64,000 bases of DNA from Bog-473 sp963737745 (GTDB lineage: Bacteria > Actinomycetota > Acidimicrobiia > Acidimicrobiales > RAAP-2), in assembly GCA_963737745.1 (NCBI GenBank), contig CAVTTR010000005.1, forward strand, positions 225,880 to 289,879, given 5' to 3'. The notes below the pieces were generated by a model. That model ran no database searches. It was not told the origin of the DNA and saw only the letters and a program-made list of their open reading frames with translations. The translations under genes and the position numbers were made by a program. Below are positions 17,476 through 25,664 of this stretch, in pieces; position 1 is the stretch's first letter, and each line of letters begins with the position of its first letter.

Positions 17476-18408
17476 ATGGCGGCAGTGGACAGAAGGGGGC
17501 CGACGGCGCCAATCTCGCCCACCTCCCCCGCCTCGACCAGGCGATCTCGGACCGCCTTGCGTGTCGGCACGGGCACGGCCACATCGACGCCGGGAGCTCG
17601 TCGGGCGCCGCGGGCCGTCCGTCGGCGAGCGCACCGGAGCGGACCGGCCTCACCTGACTCGGGGGTTGTCATCACCGGAGGGGCCTCGGGCATCGGTTTG
17701 GCCACCGCCCTCGCGCTGGCCCAGGTCGGCCGCGCCGTGGCGATCTGGGATCGGGACGGCGCGGCAGCTCGACGCGCCGCGAGTCGCTGCATGGACGAAT
17801 ACGGCGTCCGTGCCATCGGCATGAAGGTCGAGGTCTCCAAGACGAGCACACTCAAAGCCGCGGTCAGGCGGTCGCTCGCCGAGCTCGGGCCCATCGGGGG
17901 TCTCGTCCACTCGGCTGGGGTCGCGGGACCGGCCCCGGTCACGCGCATCGACGACGACTCCTGGGACGAGGTGCTCGACATCAACCTGCGGGCCGCGGCG
18001 ATGGTGACCAAGGAACTGCACCCGGCGCTCCTCGAGGCCAACCCGGGCTCGGCCATCGTCTACGTCTCGGCCATCGAAGGCTCGGTGGGCAGTCCCAACC
18101 TGGCGGCCTACGGCGCGTCCAAGGCGGGATTGCTCGGCCTGACCCGGTCCGTCTGCGCCTTGCTCGGCCCCGACGGCATCCGCGTCAATTCGGTCTGCCC
18201 GGGCGCCGTCGACACGCCGCTCTTCGCCGCTCTGGAAGAAAGCCCCGGATCACGAGAGCGCCTGCTCACGCGCACACCGCTCGGGCGCCTGGCCCAGCCC
18301 GAGGACATCGCAGCGGTCGTCCGCTTCCTTCTTTCTGACGAGGCTGCATACGTCAGCGGAACCAGCATTGTGGTCGACGGCGGCCTGACCGCCGTCGGCG
18401 CACTCTGA
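17476..18408 (+). CDS. Short-chain dehydrogenase/reductase (N-terminus uncertain)
   Basis: The SDR Rossmann fold begins at VVITGGASGIGLATALAL (cofactor glycine motif TGxxxGIG). HSAGVAG, the catalytic Ser in YVSAIEGS and YGASK (Tyr and Lys) follow, then IRVNSVCPGAVDTPL and a C-terminus ending VVDGGLTAVGAL. It is therefore a complete classical NAD(P)-dependent oxidoreductase of unknown substrate. The roughly 60 residues between the ATG at 17476 (AGGGG ribosome site) and the fold look non-protein-like. A different plus-strand frame reads plausibly up to ERTGLT just before the fold, so one or two indels near 17490-17660 are suspected. Confidence 0.8.
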   Translation: MAAVDRRGPTAPISPTSPASTRRSRTALRVGTGTATSTPGARRAPRAVRRRAHRSGPASPDSGVVITGGASGIGLATALALAQVGRAVAIWDRDGAAARRAASRCMDEYGVRAIGMKVEVSKTSTLKAAVRRSLAELGPIGGLVHSAGVAGPAPVTRIDDDSWDEVLDINLRAAAMVTKELHPALLEANPGSAIVYVSAIEGSVGSPNLAAYGASKAGLLGLTRSVCALLGPDGIRVNSVCPGAVDTPLFAALEESPGSRERLLTRTPLGRLAQPEDIAAVVRFLLSDEAAYVSGTSIVVDGGLTAVGAL

Positions 18409-18449
18409 GCGACGGGACCGGGTCCTCTCGCTTCTCGACGCCCCCTGCC

Positions 18450-19916
18450 TCAGGCCGCACCCACGCCATCAGCGGTGGAGGAGATGCGGGCCACGGCGTG
18501 GGCGGCGTTGGCATTGGCCGCTGTGGGGTTGGCATTGGCGGCATTGCCACCGTCACGTGCGTGCTGGTAGCGGTTGGCATACATGATGCTGTCGGCTCGT
18601 GTGATCAGGTCGGCTAATGAATCGTCCGTCCCGAGCTCGGCCAGCCCGAAGGCGACCGATGCCTCATCGGTGGCGGCCAGGTCGCCGTTGATCCGCTCGA
18701 ACCTCTCGGCGGCATCCTTCACGTCGAGGGAGGGGAACCCGCATACGAACTCGTCGCCGCCGTAACGCACAACGAGATCGTAGGAGCGCACATTGGCGCG
18801 CATGGTGTCGGCGATCTTGCGCAGGAGTTGGTCGCCGGCCAAGTGGCCACGCGTGTCGTTGCGAATCTTGAGATTGTTGACGTCGACGAACGCCAACACG
18901 AATGTGTCACCGGTCCGCCGGGCGCGGGTGACCTCGTGTTCCAGTTCCAACATGCCGGCGTCGCGGCGATAGGCCCCGGTCAGCCCGTCGATCGACGACT
19001 CCACCCGCTCGATGGCGGACACGACGCGGTCCAGCCGGGCCGCGGCGCGGTCGGACCTGGCCGCGAACCGATCGCGTGCAGCCGCGTAGCGGTCACGCCG
19101 GGCGTGGACCTGCATGGCAAGCATGTCGGGATGCGTCCAACCCTCGGCGCCAACGCGCTCCGCCGCCGCGTCGTCGCGCCGGCGCGCCTGCGCGTCGCGT
19201 TGTGCTGCACGCTCGTCACGTTCGAACGCCCGTTGGTCGCGTTCCAACGCCCTGGCGTCGCGTGCGTCGGCCCGGGCCTCGAGAGCCTCCGAGAGCGCTT
19301 CGCGCGGGCGGTAGGTGGCGAACCAGTCCGCATCGCCGTCCGGCCCGCTTTCCGTCCGCGGGCGGCGCACGGCATCGGCATCGGCATCGGCATCGGCATC
19401 GGCATCGGCATCGGGCTCGTAGCCAAGTTCCTGGCGGTGGCCTTCGATCGCTTTGATGGCCATGGCGACAAATGCCACGCCGGCCGTGAGCAGGCTCTCC
19501 TGCCGGGTCGACGGACCCCAGTACAGCGTCAGTGCGCCCCAGGTCTCGTCGTGGCGCACCAGCGGGAGTGCACGACAGCCGACCACCCCGTGTTGCGAAA
19601 GTTGTTCGCCCAGCCCCTCCCCAGTCAGGCCTCGGCTCCCTCTTCCGTCACCCTGCGTCGACTTTGCCGTCTGGCAACACTCCCACGTGGGTCCGGTCTC
19701 TTCACTCAGCTGGAAGTCGTCGAGCGTGCAGGCCCATTCGGCCGAACCCGCAGCGGAAAGAAACCCGAAGGGTGGGTCCTTGACCACGATCGAACACGCC
19801 ACGACGCCAGCGAGTTCCGTGCATTCGCAACACAACGCAGAGAGGACTCCGGCCAGGTCCGCACTCGACCATGATTCCCCGCCGCTCTTTTCAACAGCTG
19901 GCCAACCAGTCGACAA
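18450..19916 (-). CDS. GGDEF diguanylate cyclase with an N-terminal GAF-like domain
   Basis: 488 residues from a TTG start with a GGAAGGAA purine stretch upstream. Residues about 15-160 resemble a GAF sensor (CSIVVKDPPFGFLSAAGS, VVGCRALPLVRHDETWGALTLYW). Residues 169-182 are seven Asp-Ala pairs. Residues about 205-300 form an Arg/Ala/Asp-rich, probably coiled helix. The GGDEF domain has FVDVNNLK, RSYD (an RxxD inhibitory site five residues ahead) and YGGDEF (386-390), so both cyclase activity and c-di-GMP feedback look intact. The C-terminus is Asn/Ala-rich. It is convergent with the SDR gene. The signal it senses is unknown. Confidence 0.88.
   Translation of the reverse strand: MSTGWPAVEKSGGESWSSADLAGVLSALCCECTELAGVVACSIVVKDPPFGFLSAAGSAEWACTLDDFQLSEETGPTWECCQTAKSTQGDGRGSRGLTGEGLGEQLSQHGVVGCRALPLVRHDETWGALTLYWGPSTRQESLLTAGVAFVAMAIKAIEGHRQELGYEPDADADADADADADAVRRPRTESGPDGDADWFATYRPREALSEALEARADARDARALERDQRAFERDERAAQRDAQARRRDDAAAERVGAEGWTHPDMLAMQVHARRDRYAAARDRFAARSDRAAARLDRVVSAIERVESSIDGLTGAYRRDAGMLELEHEVTRARRTGDTFVLAFVDVNNLKIRNDTRGHLAGDQLLRKIADTMRANVRSYDLVVRYGGDEFVCGFPSLDVKDAAERFERINGDLAATDEASVAFGLAELGTDDSLADLITRADSIMYANRYQHARDGGNAANANPTAANANAAHAVARISSTADGVGAA
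19371..19412 (-). repeat. Seven perfect hexamer repeats inside the GGDEF gene
   Basis: GGCATC is repeated seven times without error (42 bases), encoding the Asp-Ala linker. The unit is six bases, so slippage would change linker length without a frameshift. Confidence 0.95.
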
Positions 19917-20069
19917 CGAGTCGCTTCCTTCCGATCACATCTGTCACAGATGCCGACTCATCTGATTGGGGTCTCTCCGCTGAGGAGTTACGTCACGTCA
20001 GAGGATACAGGTAGTGGCCCGTGCCATATTCGGCACCCCTCAGGCTTATCGCGACGAATTCGCAGAGCT

Positions 20070-20570
20070 TCAAGATTGCGATGACGGGCTGAGTCCCTCG
20101 AGCCGTGCGGCGTACTCGGCCGTGTCGATGTCGTAGGCCCACATGACGAGCGCGTCCTCGCCGGTCACCTGGTAATAGTTCTTTCGCACGCCCACCGGGG
20201 CGAATCCGAACCGCCGGTAGAGCGTCTGCGCCGGTTCGTTGCTGGCCGCTACTTCGAGCGAGAGATGCCGCACCCCCAATGGGACGAGCGTCTGGATCCC
20301 GTCGATGAGAAGCGTGCTCGCCACCCCGCGACGCTGGTATCCCGGTGCGGTGGCAATGGTGGTGACATGTGCCTCATCACCCACGATCATGAACCCGATG
20401 TAGCCGGCCATGTCATCTTGGTGCCAGGCGGCTCGGTAGAGCCGACCGTGACGAAGCGCGAGCTCAGACTGAAAGACGCCAACGCTCCACGGCTCGGGGA
20501 AGACAACCGCCTCGATCTTCAGAACATGCTTCAGATCTCTTCGCTTGAGCTTCTCGAGGCGTAGGTCCAT
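20070..20570 (-). CDS. rimI: RimI-type N-acetyltransferase
   Basis: A 166-residue GNAT protein: LKIEAVVFPEPWSVGVFQSEL, then ATAPGYQRRGVASTLL (acetyl-CoA binding, motif Q/RxxGxA) and LEVAASNEPAQTLYRRFGFAPVGVRKNYY, the RimI C-terminal signature. RimI acetylates the N-terminus of ribosomal protein S18 in E. coli. It follows tsaB by nine bases in the tsaE-tsaB-rimI cluster. In many actinobacteria tsaD comes next, but here the next gene is the GGDEF protein, about 150 bases further, with nothing identifiable between. Confidence 0.92.
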   Translation of the reverse strand: MDLRLEKLKRRDLKHVLKIEAVVFPEPWSVGVFQSELALRHGRLYRAAWHQDDMAGYIGFMIVGDEAHVTTIATAPGYQRRGVASTLLIDGIQTLVPLGVRHLSLEVAASNEPAQTLYRRFGFAPVGVRKNYYQVTGEDALVMWAYDIDTAEYAARLEGLSPSSQS

Positions 20571-20579
20571 GGTGACGGG

Positions 20580-21296
20580 TCAAATCGTGGTGACCTGCGC
20601 GAAGTTGCTCTTGGCGTCGGCCTCGCGCAGGTAGATCGGCACGACGAGCTGAGGGTCTTGTGGTGCTGCACCCGCCTTCACCAGCGCGGCCGCTCGATCC
20701 AACAGTGTGAGTGGGGGCGGAAACCCGAGCGCATCCATCAGGCAGTCCACTCCAGGCACGGCGCGGAGTATTTCGGCGTAGCGCTGCACCCCGTCGCCCA
20801 CTCCCACAATGTGCACTCCTCCCAACTCGAGCAAGGACTGGGCCAGCACTTCAGGGGCAAAGAGCCCGGACACGATGACATCCTGTGTCTCGTCCAGGTC
20901 ACTACGCAACTCACGGACGGAAGCGAAGACCTCGCCCCGCCGGGCGTCGACGGCCGCCAGCACGTAGCCCCGGTGACCACTTTGCATGGCCGCGCTCGTC
21001 AGAATGTCCAGGCTCGAGAGTCCCACCACGCCGATGTCCAGGGCCTGGGCCAGCCCCTTGGCCGCAGCGACCCCAACCCGAAGACCGGTGAACAGGCCCG
21101 GCCCCAGGTCGACCGCCACCAGGTCCACGTCGCGCACCGCCAGCTCGAGCTGGGCCAGGAGATCCTCAAGAGCCGGCGTCAGAGTTTCGACGTGGCGGCG
21201 TCTTCCGCTCAAGGTGAACGCGGCCTGGGCACCGCCCTCGGCCCGGGCCGCCACGCCGATGGTCTCGGTCGCCGTCTCGATCGCCACGATGTTCAC
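20580..21296 (-). CDS. tsaB: TsaB, tRNA threonylcarbamoyladenosine synthesis protein
   Basis: About 238 residues from the GTG at 21296, which overlaps the tsaE stop as GTGA (translational coupling). The ASKHA-fold N-terminus IVAIETATETIGVA and VDLGPGLFTGLRVGVAAAKGLA are diagnostic. TsaB pairs with TsaD and TsaE to place t6A on tRNAs reading ANN codons. The open frame extends upstream into tsaE, but the coupled GTG is the sensible start. TsaD itself is not in this window. Confidence 0.93.
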   Translation of the reverse strand: MNIVAIETATETIGVAARAEGGAQAAFTLSGRRRHVETLTPALEDLLAQLELAVRDVDLVAVDLGPGLFTGLRVGVAAAKGLAQALDIGVVGLSSLDILTSAAMQSGHRGYVLAAVDARRGEVFASVRELRSDLDETQDVIVSGLFAPEVLAQSLLELGGVHIVGVGDGVQRYAEILRAVPGVDCLMDALGFPPPLTLLDRAAALVKAGAAPQDPQLVVPIYLREADAKSNFAQVTTI

Positions 21297-21823
21297 GATG
21301 CGGTCTCGGGCGCACGAAGGGCCAAGGCGTGCGCCACGTCGTCGGCTCTCCCCGCCCACCGGCCACGTCCGCTGATTGTGATGGTGCGCCGGTCGGCTCC
21401 ACCTTCGGCCACCTCGGCGGGTATCTCGAGGAGAACGTCGAGCGCATCGTCACCCAAGGCCGGCGCGGCGAGCTCGCCCCACTCAACGAGCGCGACAGCC
21501 CGCTCTTCTACGAGTTCAGCCAGCCCGAGCTCCACCACTTCGCTCAGGCCTCCCGTGCGGTAGACGTCCGCATGGATCAACGTCTCGACGGGCGCCTCGT
21601 CAGCACAGCGGTACTGGCGCACCAATGCGAAGGTGGGGCTGGTGACCGGCCCCTCGACCCCGAGGGCAGCTGCGTACCCCTGCGCAAACGCGGTCTTGCC
21701 CGCCCCGAGATCACCCTGCAAGAGGACGACATCGCCAACTTGGCACAGCGCGGCCAAACGGCCGGCCACGTCTTTGGTAGCTGCGGAGGAATCCGAAAAG
21801 ACGACGAGCGGCCATGCGCTCAC
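21293..21823 (-). CDS. tsaE: TsaE, tRNA threonylcarbamoyladenosine synthesis ATPase
   Basis: About 176 residues from the GTG at 21823, overlapping the preceding glycosylase stop as GTGA. It shows the P-loop LLQGDLGAGKTAFAQG, TSPTFALV and IHADVYR, all typical of TsaE. ALVEWGELA matches the conserved EW(P/G)E segment. It supplies ATPase function to the TsaBD complex. The 109 open codons upstream overlap the udg gene in another frame and were discarded. Confidence 0.95.
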   Translation of the reverse strand: MSAWPLVVFSDSSAATKDVAGRLAALCQVGDVVLLQGDLGAGKTAFAQGYAAALGVEGPVTSPTFALVRQYRCADEAPVETLIHADVYRTGGLSEVVELGLAELVEERAVALVEWGELAAPALGDDALDVLLEIPAEVAEGGADRRTITISGRGRWAGRADDVAHALALRAPETAS

Positions 21824-22398
21824 GATGGCGGGGCCATGACTCGCTTGGCCCGCACCAGATCGGCGCGGATTTCGGCCAACGCTTCGCCGCCGGCCCGCAG
21901 GACGTAGGCCGGGTGATACGTCGGTACCAGGTGTCCCCCCCGAAACGGATAGACCGAACCCCGCAACTGGCGGATGCCCCCGTCCGTATCGAGCAGGAGG
22001 CGAGTGGCGAAGTTGCCGAGGGTGACGACGACCGAAGGCTTGAGGTGTGCGATCTGCGCTTCGAGATAGGGCCGGCAGGCTTCGATCTCCGCCGGGGCCG
22101 GATTGCGATTCTGTGGGGGCCGACACTTCACCACATTGGCGATGTAGCACTGCGCTCGGGTGATCCCGATCTCCTCGAACATCAACCGGTCCAAGAGCTT
22201 GCCCGAACGCCCGACGAAGGGTTCCCCGGCCAGATCCTCGTCCCGTCCCGGGGCCTCACCGACGAAGAGCAATGAGGCCGTGGGGTCTCCCACGCCGAAG
22301 ACGACCTGGGTACGGGTTGCGGCCAACGGACACCGCGTGCACGCGCAGGCCGTAGTGCGCAGCTCCTCCCACGTCGATCCGACATCGGCCAGGGTCAT
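21820..22398 (-). CDS. Uracil-DNA glycosylase, family 4 (Fe-S type)
   Basis: About 192 residues from the ATG at 22398. It has the N-terminal Cys pair CTRCPLAATR, the uracil pocket motif GEAPGRDED, VVKCRPPQNR with later EACRPYL (the other two cluster cysteines) and the C-terminal YHPAYVLR. Family 4 enzymes carry a 4Fe-4S cluster and remove uracil from DNA. It is 53 bases downstream of alr and overlaps tsaE by four bases. The longer open frame upstream overlaps alr and is not similar to the family. Confidence 0.93.
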   Translation of the reverse strand: MTLADVGSTWEELRTTACACTRCPLAATRTQVVFGVGDPTASLLFVGEAPGRDEDLAGEPFVGRSGKLLDRLMFEEIGITRAQCYIANVVKCRPPQNRNPAPAEIEACRPYLEAQIAHLKPSVVVTLGNFATRLLLDTDGGIRQLRGSVYPFRGGHLVPTYHPAYVLRAGGEALAEIRADLVRAKRVMAPPS

Positions 22399-22451
22399 GC
22401 CGCTGACACCGTTCGTCTCGCTCTTGGTCCTGCCATCCGCCTCGCCGCCTG

Positions 22452-23714
22452 TCAGGGGGCCGACGGTGACATGGCACCGCCGGTGTCGTCGGGTGTGTTG
22501 ATCTCCACCCGGGGGACCCTCGGGCCGATACCACAGAGGATCTCGTAGCTGATGGTACCCAACAGCTCGGCCCACTCGTCGGCCGTGATCTCCTCGACGC
22601 CTTGGCGGCCCAGCAAGACCACCTCGTCACCGGGCTTCACCGTGTCGTCGTCTTCGCAGTCGACCACGATCTGGTCCATGGTCACCATGCCCGCCAATGG
22701 CCGGCGCTTCCCACCGATCAAGACGCTGGCGCCCTTGGCAAAGAGCGCCCGGGGCACCCCGTCGGCGTACCCGATCGGCACCGTGGCCACGATGGAGCGT
22801 CGGGGCAATGCCCGAAGGCGACCGTACGAAGGACGCTCCCCCTCCGACAGGGTGCGGACGGAGACGACCCGGGCTCGCAACGACAACGCCGGACGCAACC
22901 TCTCGCCGCCGTTTGCTGCTTCGAGCGCGGCAGCGACCGCAACGCTGGGGAGGTAGCCGTAGAGCCCGATGCCGCACCTGACCATGCCGTAGCGCGCGAG
23001 GGGAAAAGCGATTGCGCCGGCGGTGTTGGCGGCATGGGTGACGCCGGGATGGACCTCGGCGCGAGCCATATCGTCGATCACCGCATCGAAGAGTGCCAAC
23101 TGGTGAAGCGTGAACAACCGGTCCTCGGCACGTTCCCCGTCTGCCACCGGGAAATGGGTCCACACCCCCTCCAGTTCGAGAAACGGATCGTCCACGACGG
23201 CCTTCACGAGCGCAGGCACGTCAGCCGGGGCGGCGCCCACGCGATGCATGCCGGTATCCACCTTGATATGGACCGAGGTCCGCTGGCCCAGCTTGCGTGC
23301 GGCGTGGGAGAACATGTCGATGCCTTCGGCCGTGTAGACCGTGGGCGTGAGCCCATGGGCCATGGCCGTACCGACGGCGTCAGCCCCACATTCGCTGAGC
23401 AACAGGACGGGGCCCGGCACGTCGTTCTGACGTAACTCGACGCCCTCGTCGACCAGGGCGACGGCAAGACTCGCCGCGCCTCCGGCCAGGGCGGCACGCG
23501 CCACCGCGGGTGCCCCATGCCCATAGCCGCGCGCCTTCACAACGGCGCACAACGCGGCCGGGTACACGAGTTGCGACAACACGCGCGCGTTGTGGGTGAT
23601 CGCCTCTATGTCTATGTCGGCCCAGGCCGGCCGCGAGTGGGCTTGCGTCGTTGCCACAGTTTCCTGGGTCGGGATCTGGGACATGGTGGCCCGCGTCGGC
23701 CCTCGATCAGCCAT
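22452..23714 (-). CDS. alr: Alanine racemase
   Basis: About 420 residues from the ATG at 23714, which overlaps the nnr stop by eight bases; an ATG ten codons later is an alternative. WADIDIEAITHNARVLSQL is followed by the PLP lysine in AVVKARGYGHG (about K60), HIKVDTGMHRVG, VRCGIGLYGY and SYGRLRAL. YADGVPR and MVTMDQIVVDC complete the family set. It makes D-alanine for peptidoglycan. KARGYGHG has Arg where most family members have Asp (KADAYGHG); the lysine itself is kept. Confidence 0.94.
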   Translation of the reverse strand: MADRGPTRATMSQIPTQETVATTQAHSRPAWADIDIEAITHNARVLSQLVYPAALCAVVKARGYGHGAPAVARAALAGGAASLAVALVDEGVELRQNDVPGPVLLLSECGADAVGTAMAHGLTPTVYTAEGIDMFSHAARKLGQRTSVHIKVDTGMHRVGAAPADVPALVKAVVDDPFLELEGVWTHFPVADGERAEDRLFTLHQLALFDAVIDDMARAEVHPGVTHAANTAGAIAFPLARYGMVRCGIGLYGYLPSVAVAAALEAANGGERLRPALSLRARVVSVRTLSEGERPSYGRLRALPRRSIVATVPIGYADGVPRALFAKGASVLIGGKRRPLAGMVTMDQIVVDCEDDDTVKPGDEVVLLGRQGVEEITADEWAELLGTISYEILCGIGPRVPRVEINTPDDTGGAMSPSAP

Positions 23715-25095
23715 CGACCCGCACCTCGCTGAGAAATGTGGCGGCCAGGTCCGGCAGGTCGCCCGCCACCAGCCCCTCGGGGCGGCCGCCTGCGGCGGCT
23801 CTCCCATGCACATGGGCCGCCAACGCAGCGGCGAGATGTGCTGGCACGCCCCGAGCCAGAAAGGCACCGATCATGCCGGAGAGCACGTCGCCGGTTCCGG
23901 CCGTGGCCAGTGCGGGATTTCCCGCCGCGGCGAGATACACATCGGGCGCCGCGCTCTTCGGAAAAGGAGAAGCCACCGCGGTGAGCGGACCTTTGAGGAG
24001 AACGATGGCACCCACCTCTCGGGCCAGGTTCCGGGCGGCGGCGAGCCGATCGTTGCTCGGAGGTGATCCGAACAAACGGGCGTACTCACCGTCGTGCGGC
24101 GTGAGGATCGTCGGGTGCTCCCGTTCGGCCAAGAGGTTGCGGGCCGAGACCACATCACCGAGGGCGGTGAGGGCGTCGGCATCAATGACCATGGGATGTG
24201 ACCCCTGGGCGATGACCGAGCGGATCTCCTCTTGCGCCGCTTCTCCGGTGCCGAGACCGGGCCCGATGACCAGGGCCCGACATTTGGTGGTGGCCTCGAG
24301 GAACGGGGTGGCCCAATGCGGGTCGTCCAAGTTCATCCGGACCGCCTCGGTGGGCCAATTTCCGATCGGATTTCCCGGCGTACCCAAGCGGATCATGCCG
24401 GCGCCCGCCGCCAGCGCCCCTCGTGTGCACAAGATGGCGGATCCTTCCATTCCCACCGACCCCGATGCCACGCCGAGCGCGGTGCTCCACTTGTTCGATG
24501 TTCGCGGCCGGGCGGGCAACGAGGCTTTAATGTCGGTGTCTTCCACCAGGGCGGCATGGGACGGGGCGACTGAAATCCCTATGTCCACCACCTGGACCGC
24601 GCCGCTGTGGAATTGACCGTCCCCTTGGATGAGACCGGGCTTGTAGGCGGCGAAGGTCACGGTATGGCTGGCCCAGAAGGCGGCGCCGGGCACCTCCCCG
24701 GTGTCGGCGTCCACGCCGGAGGGGATGTCGATGGAGAGAACGGGAACACCCGGTTCTACCTGCGGCGAGTCGTACGAGCCCCGGAAGCCGGTCCCGTAGG
24801 CGCCATCGATGACGAGGTCCGCATGCGGGAGAGCCGGAGGCGCCTCGGCCGCGCCGATGACCGTCACCCGAGCGCCGCGCCGGGCCAAGAAGCCAGCCGC
24901 AACCCGGCCGTCGGCTCCGTTGTTGCCCTTACCGACGACGACCGTCACGTGGCGGCCGTATCCGCCGCCCATGATGCGCAACGCGGCATGGCCGACGGCC
25001 GTCCCCGCCCGCGCCACCAGGGTCTCCTCGCTCACGCGGGAGAGGGCGGCGGCATCGGCCGCGCGCATCTCGTCGCGGGTCAGGACGGGGAGCAC
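23707..25095 (-). CDS. nnr: Bifunctional NAD(P)HX epimerase/dehydratase
   Basis: A 462-residue repair enzyme for hydrated NAD(P)H. The N-terminal YjeF/NnrE domain shows VVVGKGNNGADGRVAA and the ligand aspartate in IDIPSGVDADTG. The C-terminal NnrD ribokinase-like domain shows LVIGPGLGTG, ILTPHDGEYARLFG, VLLKGPLTAVASP and the active-site NPALATAGTGDVLSG. It lies between acpS (16-base overlap at its start) and alr (8-base overlap), the usual acpS-nnr-alr order of actinobacteria. Confidence 0.95.
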   Translation of the reverse strand: MLPVLTRDEMRAADAAALSRVSEETLVARAGTAVGHAALRIMGGGYGRHVTVVVGKGNNGADGRVAAGFLARRGARVTVIGAAEAPPALPHADLVIDGAYGTGFRGSYDSPQVEPGVPVLSIDIPSGVDADTGEVPGAAFWASHTVTFAAYKPGLIQGDGQFHSGAVQVVDIGISVAPSHAALVEDTDIKASLPARPRTSNKWSTALGVASGSVGMEGSAILCTRGALAAGAGMIRLGTPGNPIGNWPTEAVRMNLDDPHWATPFLEATTKCRALVIGPGLGTGEAAQEEIRSVIAQGSHPMVIDADALTALGDVVSARNLLAEREHPTILTPHDGEYARLFGSPPSNDRLAAARNLAREVGAIVLLKGPLTAVASPFPKSAAPDVYLAAAGNPALATAGTGDVLSGMIGAFLARGVPAHLAAALAAHVHGRAAAGGRPEGLVAGDLPDLAATFLSEVRVDG

Positions 25096-25592
25096 GAAGG
25101 AAGCCGTTCTGCCACGACGAACGCGATGGCCACCTGGCTCGTGTGCGTCAACGAGAGGTGGAGCAATTCGATACCGCGTTGCGCAGCCAGCGCAGCCGCC
25201 GACCCGTGCAGCGCCACCGTCGGGGCGTTACGCGTCGCACCCGTACCGGCGGAGCGGCGCACCTCGACGTCGGTGAGCGCAAACCCACCAAGCCCGGTTC
25301 CGAGCGCTTTCATCACGGCCTCCTTGGCCGCAAAGCGTGCCGCCAACGACTCCGTCGGATCGGGCGATCGATGGGCATCCGCCTGTTCGGTCTCGGTGAA
25401 GAAGCGGGCCGCAAACCCGGGGCGGCGGTCAAGGATCCGGCGGAACCTCTCCACATCGACCGCATCCACACCAACGCCCAGGACCGAGCGGCCGAGAGCC
25501 GAGCTCCCGGCAGCCGTGCTGGCGCCGATGCGCCCCGCCACATCGTGCGCCGATGACTCGAGGAGGGCGGCGGAACGACGGGCGCTACACAT
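25080..25592 (-). CDS. acpS: AcpS, holo-[acyl-carrier-protein] synthase
   Basis: 170 residues. The core VLGVGVDAVDVERFRRIL (metal aspartate), FFTETEQ and SLAARFAAKEAVMKALGTG are the AcpS signatures. LSLTHTSQVAIAFVV is the conserved C-terminal SHxxxxA-type segment. It attaches phosphopantetheine to apo-ACP. The first roughly 37 residues are an unusual Ala/Ser-rich addition; no other start codon is in frame before the core, so the ATG at 25592 is used. A TAGCCT box eight bases upstream suggests a leaderless transcript. Confidence 0.93.
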   Translation of the reverse strand: MCSARRSAALLESSAHDVAGRIGASTAAGSSALGRSVLGVGVDAVDVERFRRILDRRPGFAARFFTETEQADAHRSPDPTESLAARFAAKEAVMKALGTGLGGFALTDVEVRRSAGTGATRNAPTVALHGSAAALAAQRGIELLHLSLTHTSQVAIAFVVAERLPSCSPS

Positions 25593-25600
25593 ATCCGACC

Positions 25601-25606
25601 AGGCTA
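25601..25606 (-). promoter_or_regulatory. -10 box (TAGCCT) upstream of acpS, probably leaderless
   Basis: TAGCCT lies eight bases before the acpS ATG on the minus strand. There is no ribosome-binding site between them. The same box with the same spacing precedes the carboxyltransferase gene at 50339. Confidence 0.5.
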
Positions 25607-25664
25607 CTTGCGCCTTCGACCGGACTGACAGAGCCGAGCCCGCCCTGATGGGGCAGACGACGGC

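Noticed and set aside
18415..18425. GGACC-G-GGTCC palindrome between the SDR and GGDEF genes as a terminator
   Set aside because: Only four pairs are possible with a realistic loop and there is no T-run.
25640..25660. A -35 box for the acpS promoter
   Set aside because: The best candidate (TGTCAG, 18 bases from TAGCCT) is too far from consensus to annotate.
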